Part shown: positions 16,407-25,377 of the stretch, one piece after another
Position numbering within the stretch: position 1 is the stretch's first letter
Layout of the letters: every line of letters begins with the position of its first letter
Translations under genes and position numbers: made by a program
NCBI GenBank assembly: GCA_038562375.1
Contig: JBCFAY010000023.1
Coordinates: forward strand, 1 to 55,714
From: JBCFAY01 sp038562375
GTDB lineage: Bacteria > Bacillota > Clostridia > Christensenellales > CAG-138
Reading direction: 5' to 3'
DNA length: 55,714 nt
Notes under the pieces: model-generated
Databases searched by the model: none
Seen by the model: the letters and a program-made list of their open reading frames with translations, nothing else
What the model was told of the DNA's origin: nothing

Positions 16407-16487
16407 AACGTAAATTGGGCACGGGAAGGCCGAGTTCATTTGCCATGCTGTGCAAGAAGTTTTAAATATGAATAAGGGGGAATGTTT

Positions 16488-17417
16488 GTGCGACAATTCA
16501 AAAGCCTAATTGATCCGGGCGACTTCACCGTCAAAGAGATCAACGAGCTTCTAGAGCTTGCCGATCACATTATCCGGGATCCCGCGAAATATTTGGGGAT
16601 ATGTAAGGGTAAAGTGCTGGCAAGCCTTTTTTATGAGCCGTCGACACGAACCAAATTCTCGTTTGACGCGGCGATGTACAAGCTGGGCGGAGAGGTCCTC
16701 GGGTTTTCCGATCCGAACACCTCCAGCACCGCCAAGGGCGAAACCATCGCGGACAGCGCAAAGACAATCTCCCAGTACGCGGACATCATCGTCGTCCGCC
16801 ACCCGCGCGAGGGCACCGCGAAGCTCATGAGCAAATATGCGGACTGCCCCGTGATCAACGCCGGGGACGGCGGCCATCAGCATCCGACGCAGACCTTGAC
16901 CGATCTTCTGACCATCCGCCACTACAAGGGCGAAGTCAACAACCTGACCGTCGGCGTATGCGGCGACCTGAAATTCGGAAGGACCATCCACTCCCTCGTA
17001 ACCTGCATGTCGCGCTTTGAGAATATCAAATTCGTCTTTATCTCCCCGGAAGAGCTGAAAATCCCGGTCTATGTAAAACAGACCGCGCTGTCCTACGGAA
17101 TTCCGTTCGTCGAAACGACGGATCTGGAGGGCGCCATACCGGATCTCGATATCCTGTACATGTCGCGCGTGCAGCGCGAGCGCTTTATCAGCGAGGAGGA
17201 TTACCTCAGGCTCCGCGACTTCTTCATACTGACCAAGGACAAGCTCACCAACGCGAAGAAGGACATGATCGTGATGCACCCGCTCCCGAGGATCAACGAG
17301 ATCGCTACCGAGGTGGACGACGATCCGCGCGCGGTGTACTTTAAGCAGGTGCGCTTCGGCATGTTCGTGCGCATGGCGCTGATTATGAATCTGCTGGAGC
17401 TTTCGCTCGAGGCGTGA
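16488..17417 (+). CDS. pyrB: Aspartate carbamoyltransferase catalytic chain
   Basis: GTG 16488 is preferred over ATG 16482 because AAGGGGG sits seven bases before the GTG but only two bases before the ATG. The 309-residue protein has the carbamoyl-phosphate loop YEPSTRTKFSF with STRT at residues 52-55, then HPREGTA and GDGGHQHPTQTL, and the aspartate-side MHPLPR near residue 263. It joins carbamoyl phosphate and aspartate to carbamoyl aspartate, the committed step of pyrimidine synthesis. It heads a tightly packed operon of seven genes and is followed after 13 bases by its own regulatory chain. Confidence 0.97.
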   Translation: MRQFKSLIDPGDFTVKEINELLELADHIIRDPAKYLGICKGKVLASLFYEPSTRTKFSFDAAMYKLGGEVLGFSDPNTSSTAKGETIADSAKTISQYADIIVVRHPREGTAKLMSKYADCPVINAGDGGHQHPTQTLTDLLTIRHYKGEVNNLTVGVCGDLKFGRTIHSLVTCMSRFENIKFVFISPEELKIPVYVKQTALSYGIPFVETTDLEGAIPDLDILYMSRVQRERFISEEDYLRLRDFFILTKDKLTNAKKDMIVMHPLPRINEIATEVDDDPRAVYFKQVRFGMFVRMALIMNLLELSLEA

Positions 17418-17430
17418 AAGGAGAAAATCG

Positions 17431-17853
17431 ATGATCAACGTATCCAAGCTCAAAAAGGGGATCGTGCTCGACCATATCACGCAGGGGCAGGGGTATAGGA
17501 TATTCCGCCAGCTCGGGCTGGACGAGCTCGACGACGTCGTGGTGCTGATGCGAAACGTACAGAGCACCAAGCTCGGCAAAAAGGACCTTATTAAGATCGA
17601 AACGGATTTGGAACTGGACCTCGACGTGATCGGCCTGATCGATCCGGGCATCACGGTGACCTACGTGCTCAACGGCGAGCAGACCAAGAAAATCAAGCTC
17701 GCCCTTCCCGAGACGGTCACGGGGATACTCACCTGCAAGAATCCGCGCTGCATCACCAACCAGGAAAAAATCAACGACGTGCGCTTTAAGCTGGTCGATC
17801 CGCAGAAAAAGCAATACGCCTGCGAATACTGCGAAGCGCGCACGAGCCTGTGA
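17431..17853 (+). CDS. pyrI: Aspartate carbamoyltransferase regulatory chain
   Basis: This 140-residue protein shows the N-terminal nucleotide-binding domain (GIVLDHITQGQGYRIF) and the C-terminal zinc ribbon with Cys102, Cys107, Cys131 and Cys134 (CKNPRC and CEYC). Zinc-bound PyrI joins catalytic trimers into an allosteric holoenzyme inhibited by CTP or other nucleotides. Its presence suggests control of the pathway at the enzyme level, which fits the lack of a visible attenuator upstream. AAAGGAG lies before the ATG and its TGA stop overlaps the pyrC start. Confidence 0.96.
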   Translation: MINVSKLKKGIVLDHITQGQGYRIFRQLGLDELDDVVVLMRNVQSTKLGKKDLIKIETDLELDLDVIGLIDPGITVTYVLNGEQTKKIKLALPETVTGILTCKNPRCITNQEKINDVRFKLVDPQKKQYACEYCEARTSL

Positions 17854-19025
17854 TGGTAACCGCGTATAAAAACGCCCGCGTTCTGGATGCGCGGGGCGAA
17901 TACCGGGGCGAGGTGTACGTGCGCAACGGGCGTATCCTCCACGCGGGGACGGACGGCGCTGGCATCCCTGCGGACGAGGAAATCGACGTTTTGGGCATGC
18001 TTTTGATGCCCGCGTTTATCGACTGCCACTGCCATTTGCGCGATCCGGGCTTTCCGAAGAAGGAAACGATGGAAACGGGCATGCGCGCGGCGCTCAAGGG
18101 CGGCTTCGCGACGCTCTGCGCAATGGCCAATACCGATCCCGTATGCGAAACGCCGGAGCTGGTCGAAAGGAACCACAAGCGCGCCGAGGAATTGCGCCTT
18201 ACGAATCTTATTCAGGCGGCCGCGGCGGGGATCGGCCTCGGGGATGGAACCCCCACGGATTACGAGGCGCTTTCAAAGGTGACGCGCGTGATCACCAACG
18301 ACGGCAAGACCATATTCTCGGACGCGTTTATGGAAAATCTTCTCCGCGCGTCCACAAAGTACGGCTTTGTGATCAGCACGCACTGCCAGCCGGAGCGCGC
18401 GATCGTCGCAAGGGACCTCGCGCTGCTTAAAAAGGCGGGCGGCAACCTGCACGTCGGGCACATCAGCCGTTCCGAGACCGCGCGGATGATCCGCGAGGCG
18501 AAGGCGGCCGGGCTGAAGCTCACCTGCGAGGTGACGCCGCACCACCTGATCGGCTGCGACAGCGATTACAAGGTCAATCCGCCGCTGCGCACCTATGCGG
18601 ATACGCGCGCGCTCATCGACGCCGTCGCCGACGGCACGGTGGGCTGCTTTGCGACCGATCACGCGCCGCACACGCAGGAGGACAAGCAGAACGGCATGGC
18701 GGGCATCTCGAACATCGAGTACGCGATGCAGGTCTATCTAAAGGTCTGTTCGGAGAACGCGATCCCGCTCACGCGGTTTTCGGAGCTTTTAAGCGCGAAC
18801 CCGGCGAAGATCTTAGGGCTGGACGCGGGGCTGATCGAACCCGGAATGCGGGCGGACATCGTCATCGTCGATCCGGATATGAAGGATGTTATCCGCCGCA
18901 ATACAATGATATCGCGCTCGAACAACACCCCTTTCGACGGGGTAGAGGTGCAGGGGCGCGTGCTAAAAACCATCGTAGGAGGGGAACTTCGCTATGAGTA
19001 TGGACAGGCTCGTACGGGACGTTAA
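17853..19025 (+). CDS. pyrC: Dihydroorotase, class I
   Basis: The ATG at 17853 overlaps the pyrI stop (TGATG); a GTG at 17850 is an alternative start. The 390-residue amidohydrolase has the zinc motif DCHCHLRDPG (residues 55-64), KKETMETG, the ANTDP loop and a late ATDHAPH segment with the catalytic aspartate. It closes carbamoyl aspartate to dihydroorotate. The 3' end overlaps pyrF by 32 bases. In dihydroorotases the second metal ligand area usually reads DDG or carries a carboxylated lysine; here it reads TNDGKTIFSD, consistent with the class I branch. Confidence 0.94.
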   Translation: MVTAYKNARVLDARGEYRGEVYVRNGRILHAGTDGAGIPADEEIDVLGMLLMPAFIDCHCHLRDPGFPKKETMETGMRAALKGGFATLCAMANTDPVCETPELVERNHKRAEELRLTNLIQAAAAGIGLGDGTPTDYEALSKVTRVITNDGKTIFSDAFMENLLRASTKYGFVISTHCQPERAIVARDLALLKKAGGNLHVGHISRSETARMIREAKAAGLKLTCEVTPHHLIGCDSDYKVNPPLRTYADTRALIDAVADGTVGCFATDHAPHTQEDKQNGMAGISNIEYAMQVYLKVCSENAIPLTRFSELLSANPAKILGLDAGLIEPGMRADIVIVDPDMKDVIRRNTMISRSNNTPFDGVEVQGRVLKTIVGGELRYEYGQARTGR

Positions 19026-19845
19026 CAAAAAAGGACCGGTGTGCGTCGGGCTGGACACGGTGTACGATTACCTGCCCGGAGCCCTGAAGGAGCGCGACTG
19101 GAGCGCCGGCGAGAAGATCTATGAATTCAACCGCAGGATCGTGGACGCGACGCTGGACTCTGCCGGCTGCTACAAGGTCCAGATCGCCTGCTACGAGGCG
19201 CTCGGGCTCGAGGGCATGGCCTGCTTTGCAAAAACCCTGCGCTATATCCGCGAAAAGGGCGCCGTCGCGATATCGGACGTAAAGCGGGGGGATATCTCCT
19301 CCACCGCGCAGCAATACGCGAAAGGCCACTTTACGGGCGATTTTGAGACCGACCTCATCACCGTCAACGCCTACATGGGCGAGGACGCGGTATCGCCCTA
19401 CTATGAATATCTCGAAAAGGGCAAGGGCATGTTCGCGCTCGTCAAGACGTCGAACCCCTCGAGCAAAGACATTCAGGACGTCGACGCGGGCGGGGAGCCT
19501 TTGTACCTTCGCATGGCGAGAAAGGTTTCCGAATGGGGCGAAAAATTCATCGGGGAGAGCGGCTACAGCGCGATCGGCGCGGTGACGGGGCTGACGTACC
19601 CGGAGGAGTTCGTGGTCATCAAACAACTCATGCCCCATACGTTCTTCCTGGTGCCCGGCTACGGCGCGCAGGGCGGCACCGGCGAGGATCTAGCCAAGGT
19701 CTTCAAGGACGGGATCTGCGGGGTGGTCAATTCCTCGCGCGGGCTGATCTGCGCGCACAAAAAGCGCAGCGAGGGCGACGATTTCGACGTGTATGTCCGC
19801 AAGGCGACACAAGAGATGAAAGAGGATATCCTTAAATGGCTGTGA
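18994..19845 (+). CDS. pyrF: Orotidine 5'-phosphate decarboxylase, type 2
   Basis: The 283-residue length and the motif SDVKRGDIS (Asp95, Lys97, Asp100) identify the longer type 2 OMP decarboxylase. A later PGYGAQGGTGEDL forms the phosphate-gripper and NSSRGLI the last strand. It converts OMP to UMP, the final step of the pathway. AGGAGGGG inside the end of pyrC precedes the ATG, so the two genes overlap by 32 bases and are probably translationally coupled. The order pyrF before pyrK and pyrD is common in Clostridia. Confidence 0.95.
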   Translation: MSMDRLVRDVNKKGPVCVGLDTVYDYLPGALKERDWSAGEKIYEFNRRIVDATLDSAGCYKVQIACYEALGLEGMACFAKTLRYIREKGAVAISDVKRGDISSTAQQYAKGHFTGDFETDLITVNAYMGEDAVSPYYEYLEKGKGMFALVKTSNPSSKDIQDVDAGGEPLYLRMARKVSEWGEKFIGESGYSAIGAVTGLTYPEEFVVIKQLMPHTFFLVPGYGAQGGTGEDLAKVFKDGICGVVNSSRGLICAHKKRSEGDDFDVYVRKATQEMKEDILKWL

Positions 19846-20549
19846 TACTTGAAAACCGGCGCGTCGAGGAAGGATGGTACGAGCTCTCGCTCAGCGGCGT
19901 TCCCGGGGGAGCGCCGGGCCAATTCCTGATGCTTCGCGCGCCGGGCGTGCTCGATCCGCTGCTTGGGCGGCCGATCAGCATCTTCGATTTCGACGCCCGG
20001 GAGGGCGCTACAAAGCTTCTTTATCAGGTCGTGGGCCATGGCACACAGCTCTTTTCGACGCTGAAGCCGGACCAAGAGATCGATGTGACGGGCCCGCACG
20101 GAAACGGTTTCCCGCTTCCCGAGAACGACGCGGTGCTCATCGGCGGCGGCGTGGGCATCGCGCCGATGTACCTGCTCGCAAAGGAACTAAGGGAGCGGGA
20201 GCCGCAGCGCAGGATCACGATCCATCTCGGGTTCCGCGAGCGGCCTGTGCTCGAGGAGACGTTCGCGGAGATCGCGGACGAGATCATCGTGAACGTCGGC
20301 GGGTATGTGACCGACGGCGTGGACTTTTCCCAGAGCGCGACCTACTTCGCCTGCGGGCCGACCCCCATGATGGAGGCCGCGGCTAGGCTTGCGCGGCGGA
20401 CGGGCGCACGCCTTTACGTGTCGCTCGAAAAGCGCATGGCCTGCGGCGTGGGCGCGTGCTACGCCTGCACCTGCGCGACCAGATCCGGCAACAAACGCGC
20501 CTGCAAGGACGGCCCCGTCTTCCCGGCACAGGAGGTTTTTTATGAGTGA
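19836..20549 (+). CDS. pyrK: Dihydroorotate dehydrogenase B, electron-transfer subunit
   Basis: The 237-residue protein has the FAD-binding RPISIFDF segment (residues 47-54), the NAD-binding GGGVGIAPMYLLAKEL (107-122) and, near the C-terminus, CGVGACYACTC with a fourth cysteine in RAC for the 2Fe-2S cluster. It forms the heterotetramer with PyrD that couples dihydroorotate oxidation to NAD. It overlaps pyrF by ten bases and pyrD by eight. NAD-linked PyrDK is the usual enzyme of anaerobic Bacillota. Confidence 0.95.
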   Translation: MAVILENRRVEEGWYELSLSGVPGGAPGQFLMLRAPGVLDPLLGRPISIFDFDAREGATKLLYQVVGHGTQLFSTLKPDQEIDVTGPHGNGFPLPENDAVLIGGGVGIAPMYLLAKELREREPQRRITIHLGFRERPVLEETFAEIADEIIVNVGGYVTDGVDFSQSATYFACGPTPMMEAAARLARRTGARLYVSLEKRMACGVGACYACTCATRSGNKRACKDGPVFPAQEVFYE

Positions 20550-21447
20550 CGCGCTCAAAACGACGCTCATGGGCGTCACGATGAAAAACCCGGTCATCGC
20601 GGCTTCCGGCACGTTCGGATTCTCACATGAGTACGCGGAGCTTTTTGATGTTTCAAGGCTCGGCGGGGTCAGCGGCAAGGGCCTGACGCTGGGCGGAAGC
20701 CGCGGGAATTCCGGCATCCGCGTGTGGGAGACCCCGGCGGGGATCCTGAACTCGATCGGGCTTGAAAACCCCGGCGTCGACCGCTTTGTCAAAGAGGAAT
20801 GCGGCTTTATGCGCTCTACGGGCGCGGCGGTGATCGCGAACCTCGGCGGCCACAGCGAGGAGGATTATCTCGAGGGCGCGCGAAGGCTGAACGACGCGGA
20901 CATGGATATACTGGAACTCAACATCTCCTGTCCCAACATCGCCTCCGGCGGCATGGCGTTCGGCGTCGATCCGGACTGCGCGGCATGGATTACCGAAAGG
21001 GTAAAGCGCGTGACGCGCTTCCCGCTTTTAGTAAAGCTCACGCCCAACGCGGGCGACATCGTAGCCGTAGCGAAGGCGGTCGAGCAGGCGGGCGCGGACG
21101 GAGTGAGCCTCGTCAACACGTTCCTCGGCATGGCGGTGGACGTCGCGCTTAAAAAACCGGTGTTCGACAACGTCTACGCCGGGCTTTCCGGCCCCGCGAT
21201 AAAGCCGATCGCGCTTCGGATGGTGCACCAGGTCTCAAAGGCCGTGCGCATACCGGTCGTGGGCATGGGCGGCATCGCGGGCATTGAGGACGCGCTGAGC
21301 TTTTTGATGGCGGGAGCGACGGCCGTGCAGGTAGGGACGATCACGTTCGCGCAGCCGGACGCGATGCTCAAGATCATCGAGGGGCTTGAAAACTATGTCG
21401 GGGAAAACGGCTTGGAGAACATCGGACAAATCAGAGGAATCCTATAG
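20542..21447 (+). CDS. pyrD: Dihydroorotate dehydrogenase B, catalytic subunit
   Basis: ATG 20542 follows AGGAGG and overlaps the pyrK stop; the frame is open further upstream but that part is pyrK sequence in another frame. The 301-residue FMN protein shows NPVIAASGTFGF, the substrate loop NISCPNI with the catalytic cysteine of class 1B enzymes, LVKLTPN and the FMN phosphate site GMGGI. With PyrK it oxidises dihydroorotate to orotate using NAD. Confidence 0.96.
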   Translation: MSDALKTTLMGVTMKNPVIAASGTFGFSHEYAELFDVSRLGGVSGKGLTLGGSRGNSGIRVWETPAGILNSIGLENPGVDRFVKEECGFMRSTGAAVIANLGGHSEEDYLEGARRLNDADMDILELNISCPNIASGGMAFGVDPDCAAWITERVKRVTRFPLLVKLTPNAGDIVAVAKAVEQAGADGVSLVNTFLGMAVDVALKKPVFDNVYAGLSGPAIKPIALRMVHQVSKAVRIPVVGMGGIAGIEDALSFLMAGATAVQVGTITFAQPDAMLKIIEGLENYVGENGLENIGQIRGIL

Positions 21448-21461
21448 GAGGTTTTATTTAT

Positions 21462-22049
21462 ATGAAGGATAATCTCAGCATACTCAAGGAAGTGGAAGCG
21501 GTGCTGGAGGGGCATTTTCTGCTCTCCTCCGGAAAGCACAGCGGCGGCTATTGCCAGTGCGCGAAGCTGCTGCGGTTCCCCGACAAGGCGGAGCAGGTGC
21601 TAAAGAGCGTCGCCGATCAGGTGCGTTCCCTCGATATCACGAAGGTCTGCGGCCCGGCGATGGGCGGCATCATCGTCAGCTACGAGCTGGGACGGCAGCT
21701 ACAGAAGGAGAGCATCTTCACCGAGCGCAAGGACGGGGAAATGCAGCTTCGCCGCGGCTTTTCGGTCGGCCCGGAGGATCGCGTGCTCATCGCGGAGGAC
21801 GTCGTCACGACCGGCAAGTCCACGATGGAGACCGTGCGCGCGCTCGAAGCGGCGGGCGCGAAGGTCGTGGGCGTCGCGTGCATCGTGGACCGGCGCGCCG
21901 AGGACTGCGTGCTTACACTCCCGGTCTATAGCGCGCAAAAGCTCACGATCGACGCGTACGACCCCCAGGATTGCCCTATCTGCAAGGAAGGGCGCATCCC
22001 CGTGGAAAAACCCGGCAGCCGTGAAATGAAGGCGGGAGCGGGCAAATAA
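21462..22049 (+). CDS. pyrE: Orotate phosphoribosyltransferase
   Basis: The 195-residue protein carries the PRPP-binding motif VLIAEDVVTTGKST (about residues 108-121) and the N-terminal LSSGKHSGGYCQCAKLL typical of the PyrE form found in Clostridia. It transfers phosphoribose to orotate, giving OMP. TAGGAGG precedes the ATG. It is the last gene of the operon; two hairpins follow, the second a clear terminator. Confidence 0.96.
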   Translation: MKDNLSILKEVEAVLEGHFLLSSGKHSGGYCQCAKLLRFPDKAEQVLKSVADQVRSLDITKVCGPAMGGIIVSYELGRQLQKESIFTERKDGEMQLRRGFSVGPEDRVLIAEDVVTTGKSTMETVRALEAAGAKVVGVACIVDRRAEDCVLTLPVYSAQKLTIDAYDPQDCPICKEGRIPVEKPGSREMKAGAGK

Positions 22050-22157
22050 CGCTTTTCTCGTATAGGGGGTTCGGGGATACCGTCTCCGGAGGCTTTATTC
22101 GTGAGCGGCGACATGTGCGGCGCGAGCGGGAAGCCTTGCGCTGCAAGGTTTTCTTCT

Positions 22158-22197
22158 CAGGAACCGCCGGCCGTACCGAAGGTATAGGCGGTTCCTG
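22158..22197 (+). terminator. Hairpin after pyrE
   Basis: An 11-bp stem (22158-22168 with 22187-22197) encloses a small inner hairpin TACC/GGTA. No T-run follows directly, so it may assist the terminator eight bases further on. Confidence 0.5.
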
Positions 22198-22205
22198 TAA
22201 ACCTC

Positions 22206-22231
22206 AAAAAAGTGACGCAAGTCACTTTTTT
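22206..22231. terminator. Bidirectional terminator between pyrE and the DHHW gene
   Basis: A perfect 11-bp stem AAAAAAGTGAC / GTCACTTTTTT with a GCAA loop provides a T-run on both strands. It serves the converging pyr operon and the acetylation cassette. Confidence 0.9.
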
Positions 22232-22235
22232 GAAT

Positions 22236-23327
22236 TTATCGCAGCATGTCGCTTTGGTTGACCACCAGGGAGCTGTAAAGGAACAGCACGTCCTGATCCT
22301 TGAATTCGATCCTATCCTCGAGCAGCGCGCTCGACATATACCTTAGATCGACCAGCGTGATGCGCCGGTACTGCTTTAACAGCAGCGGCGCGAGGCTCGA
22401 GCCGAACGAATCGCGGAAGAGGATCAGATCCCTTTCGGTTTGGCTTTGCGGGTTCGTTATCACCTGGAAAGGCGTCGCGCCGGAGAGGAACACCTCGTAG
22501 GAGTCGAGCTTGCCGAGCTTCCCGGGGTCATAGACCGTCTCGCTGCTTTTATCCTGAACATTTTCGACCGTCGCGGAGGCGGTGTTTTCGTCCGTGAGGT
22601 AGAAGAGCGTCTCCGGCGGCATCGGCAGCGCGGCCTGCCCGTAATACGCGCCGTAGAACGGGGCGAACGGGACGGCGTCGAAGGCGTCCAGATCGATATC
22701 GGCGGAAAATCCCATCGATTCCTTCAGCCGGTCGATCACCTTCTGGAGGCGCTCCTGCCGCCAATGCGGGTCGGTTTTATAGTAATCCTCAAGCGTTAGC
22801 GCGTCGTAAAGGTCGATGGGCGCGATTTTATCGTTTAGTTTGGGCAGGAGCGATTCGAGCATCGCTTCATAGGAAAGACCCGGCGCGCCGACAATGTCGC
22901 CCGCGTAGGCGTTTTTATCCGGTATTACCGCGAGGAAAACGCGCATCCCGGCGAGATGTTCTTCATAGAGCGCGTTGATCTTATCCGCGAATTTTGCGAC
23001 CGATTTTTCGTCGAGCGGGCCGTCGATCTTCACGACGCTGTCGCCCATAAAATACAGGCCGTTGTTGTCCGTCTGGCGCAGGATATAAAGCTGAACGAAC
23101 GCCTTCACGCCCCTAAGCGTGTCCCTTAAAGGAAACTGATCGAGCGCATAGCGTTCAAAATCTTCAAAAAAATCTTCGTTCATCCGGCCGTTTTTGACGA
23201 GCTGCGGCATAACTGCGAGCGTCCTTCGCTCTGCGATGGAGAGCGCGAGATCGGGAAGGACGATGTGAAAGAGCATCGTCAGAAGCAGCAGGGCAGAGAA
23301 GCCGATTGCAATCGCTTTGTTTTTCAT
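22236..23327 (-). CDS. DHHW-family protein (AlgX/AlgJ-like acetyltransferase partner)
   Basis: A single N-terminal membrane anchor (residues 6-30) leads into an extracellular SGNH-like domain. The motif TDPHW (about residues 193-197) matches the DxHW signature of DHHW/AlgJ-like proteins, AVIPDKNAYA is the strand before it, and LFRDSFGSSLAPLL near residue 307 gives the nucleophile-serine block. Proteins of this type move acetyl groups from an MBOAT partner onto a surface polymer. It is three bases downstream of the MBOAT gene on the same strand, which supports that role. The polymer is unknown. Confidence 0.82.
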   Translation of the reverse strand: MKNKAIAIGFSALLLLTMLFHIVLPDLALSIAERRTLAVMPQLVKNGRMNEDFFEDFERYALDQFPLRDTLRGVKAFVQLYILRQTDNNGLYFMGDSVVKIDGPLDEKSVAKFADKINALYEEHLAGMRVFLAVIPDKNAYAGDIVGAPGLSYEAMLESLLPKLNDKIAPIDLYDALTLEDYYKTDPHWRQERLQKVIDRLKESMGFSADIDLDAFDAVPFAPFYGAYYGQAALPMPPETLFYLTDENTASATVENVQDKSSETVYDPGKLGKLDSYEVFLSGATPFQVITNPQSQTERDLILFRDSFGSSLAPLLLKQYRRITLVDLRYMSSALLEDRIEFKDQDVLFLYSSLVVNQSDMLR

Positions 23328-23330
23328 AGG

Positions 23331-24728
23331 CTAAAACCCAAAATACAGGAACGGGCGGAACGAGCCGTCGACCAGATAGCCGGTGGAAACGACCATCAGC
23401 AAAAGGAGCCATGCCGGTTCCACCCAACCGAGCGGACGCCCTCGCTTGCCGCAGAGCAGGGCATTTGCGGCGCGCGCGCACAGCGGAGTCGCGCCGACGG
23501 CGGCAACGAGCAAAAGCGGAAGGTTGCTCTTAAAATAGTAGAGCGTCGTCCGGTCGACGAAGGGCAGCCCGCTCAAACCGAACATGCCGGAAAACTGCGC
23601 TATGGCCGCCGACGGCGTAGCCGAGGAGAATATCACGAAGCCCAGCAGCACCGATAGCTGCGTGGCGCACAGGGCCAATGCGGGCCGCTTTTGAAGCGCG
23701 TGTGCCCATATAAATTTTTCTCCGACGAGCAGCAGCCCGAAATACAGGCCCCAGAGCAGGTAGTTTAAGCTGGCGCCGTGCCAGAGGCCCGTGATTGTCC
23801 ATACGATCAGCAGGTTCAGCGCGTGTCTCGGCGCCGCCGTGCGGCTGCCGCCCAAAGGGATGTATAAATAATCGCGGAACCACGCCCCGAGCGAAATATG
23901 CCAGCGCCGCCAGAATTCGGCGATCGATCCGGCGAGGAAGGGGTAGCGGAAGTTTTCCGGGAAATGAAAGCCGAATATGCGCCCAAGGCCGATGGCCATA
24001 TCGCTGTAGCCTGAAAAATCAAAGTAGATCTGCAGGGCGAACGCGAGCGCGGTGACCCAGCAGGCGAGCACGGAGCGTTCGCCCGGGCCTGAAAGGTTTT
24101 CCGCAAGCGTTGCGAGCGTGTCCGCTAGGAGCGCCTTTTTGGCGAGGCCGATGACAAAACGCCTGACCCCGGCCGCGAAGTCCCCGAAGGAGTGCTCGCG
24201 TAGGCTAAGTTCGGCTTGGATCGAGCGGTACTGCGCGATCGGCCCGGCGGGCAGCCGGGCGAACATCAGCAGATAGGCGGAGAACTCCCAGATGTTTTTC
24301 CGGGCGGGCGCATCGCCCCGGTAGATGTCGACGGCATAGCTGATGGAATGGAACGTATAGAAACTGATCCCAAGCGGCAGCGCAAGGCGGAGAAACGGAG
24401 CGCCGAGCCCTGAAACCGCGTTCAGTCCCTGGATGAAAAAATCGGCGTATTTAAAAACGCCGAGCGCGATAAGGTCGAGCACGACAAGAGCGCAAAGAAC
24501 CGCCTTCGCGGCCCCCTGCCCGAGGTGAGCGCCTATGACGCGCCCCGCGAGGTAGGTGAGCAGGCCGATGCAGAGCAGAAGCAGCAGCGGCCCGATGCCC
24601 GCGGAAAGATAAAACACAAGGCTCGCGGCGAAGAGCGCGCCGTTTTTGTACGCCCGCGGCGCTAAATAATAGGCCGCGAGCGTAACCGGCAGAAAAAAGT
24701 ACGGGAAGCCGACGCTTGAAAAGAGCAT
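23331..24728 (-). CDS. MBOAT-family membrane O-acyltransferase (AlgI/PatA-like)
   Basis: The 465-residue protein has about ten membrane segments and starts with FSSVGFPYFFLPVTLAAYYLAP, the usual AlgI N-terminus. The family block is visible as NFRYPFLAGSIAEFWRRWHISLGAWFRDYLYIP, and the catalytic histidine lies in GLWHGASLNYLLWG. It should carry acetyl groups across the membrane for transfer by the DHHW protein. Its ATG is two bases beyond the TAG of the lipoprotein gene, so translation is probably coupled. No own ribosome binding site stands out. Confidence 0.93.
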   Translation of the reverse strand: MLFSSVGFPYFFLPVTLAAYYLAPRAYKNGALFAASLVFYLSAGIGPLLLLLCIGLLTYLAGRVIGAHLGQGAAKAVLCALVVLDLIALGVFKYADFFIQGLNAVSGLGAPFLRLALPLGISFYTFHSISYAVDIYRGDAPARKNIWEFSAYLLMFARLPAGPIAQYRSIQAELSLREHSFGDFAAGVRRFVIGLAKKALLADTLATLAENLSGPGERSVLACWVTALAFALQIYFDFSGYSDMAIGLGRIFGFHFPENFRYPFLAGSIAEFWRRWHISLGAWFRDYLYIPLGGSRTAAPRHALNLLIVWTITGLWHGASLNYLLWGLYFGLLLVGEKFIWAHALQKRPALALCATQLSVLLGFVIFSSATPSAAIAQFSGMFGLSGLPFVDRTTLYYFKSNLPLLLVAAVGATPLCARAANALLCGKRGRPLGWVEPAWLLLLMVVSTGYLVDGSFRPFLYFGF

Positions 24729-24730
24729 TC

Positions 24731-25204
24731 CTAGTTCTTGAGGGTTAGAAAGCTCTCATGGAGCGCGTCGGCGTCGGCGGACATGATCAGGACAACCAGG
24801 TCGCCGATGTTGTCGACAACGATTTCATCCTCCTGTACGCCCACGCAAACCCATTTAAAGGGGTCGACGTTCTCTTTGATCTGCTTTTTGACCGCTTCCA
24901 CATCCTGATCGTCGTTCAGGCGGACAAGACATACCGAGTGCGGGCTCGCGTTCATCAGCGGTTCGGAGGCGAGGGCTTCATTGAACTCCATATTTTCCAC
25001 GCCGAGATAATATTTAGAGTTTTCACCGGTGATCTCGGTGTTGACGAGCTCCGGCATCTCTACCTTTGCTCCGGCGTAGATCTTTGCCATGATCTCTTCA
25101 AGGCTCCCCTGCACGGCGGCGTTGGAACCGGCGGCCGGGGACTGGCATGCGGCGACACCGGCGAGCAGCAGTAAGGTCAAAAGGGCGGCAATAAGCTTTT
25201 TCAT
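24731..25204 (-). CDS. Lipoprotein of the acetylation cassette (DUF4358-like)
   Basis: ATG 25204 has GTGGAGGAA just upstream and starts a clear lipoprotein signal ending in VAAC (Cys20); the frame is open further out without a better start. The remaining 137 residues include SEPLMNASPHSVCLVRLNDDQDVEAVKKQI and a C-terminal strand DNIGDLVVLIM. This layout resembles DUF4358 lipoproteins, which I recall as frequent neighbours of MBOAT/DHHW genes; that family call is from memory and not certain. It is first in the three-gene cassette. A periplasm-side (outer-face) accessory role is inferred. Confidence 0.65.
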   Translation of the reverse strand: MKKLIAALLTLLLLAGVAACQSPAAGSNAAVQGSLEEIMAKIYAGAKVEMPELVNTEITGENSKYYLGVENMEFNEALASEPLMNASPHSVCLVRLNDDQDVEAVKKQIKENVDPFKWVCVGVQEDEIVVDNIGDLVVLIMSADADALHESFLTLKN

Positions 25205-25274
25205 AGAAGGGTTCCTCCACGTTGATTTTGCGCCGAAGGGGCATCCACAGGGCGCGTACGTGTAAATAACGCAT

Positions 25275-25319
25275 GGCCTCCCCTGTTGGTTCACATTTTG
25301 TGAAACAACAGGGGAGGCC
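25275..25319. terminator. Long hairpin between glycerate kinase and the acetylation cassette
   Basis: Bases 25275-25288 pair perfectly with 25306-25319, and TTCAC/GTGAA extends pairing inside the loop. It lies downstream of the reverse-strand glycerate kinase gene and upstream of the lipoprotein gene. No T-run follows on the reverse strand, so a processing or anti-read-through role is as likely as classical termination. Confidence 0.45.
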
Positions 25320-25377
25320 CTTATGGTGTGATCGATTGCAAAAAAACATGCGTTGCGCCGCAAGGGGCTTGCAGCGT

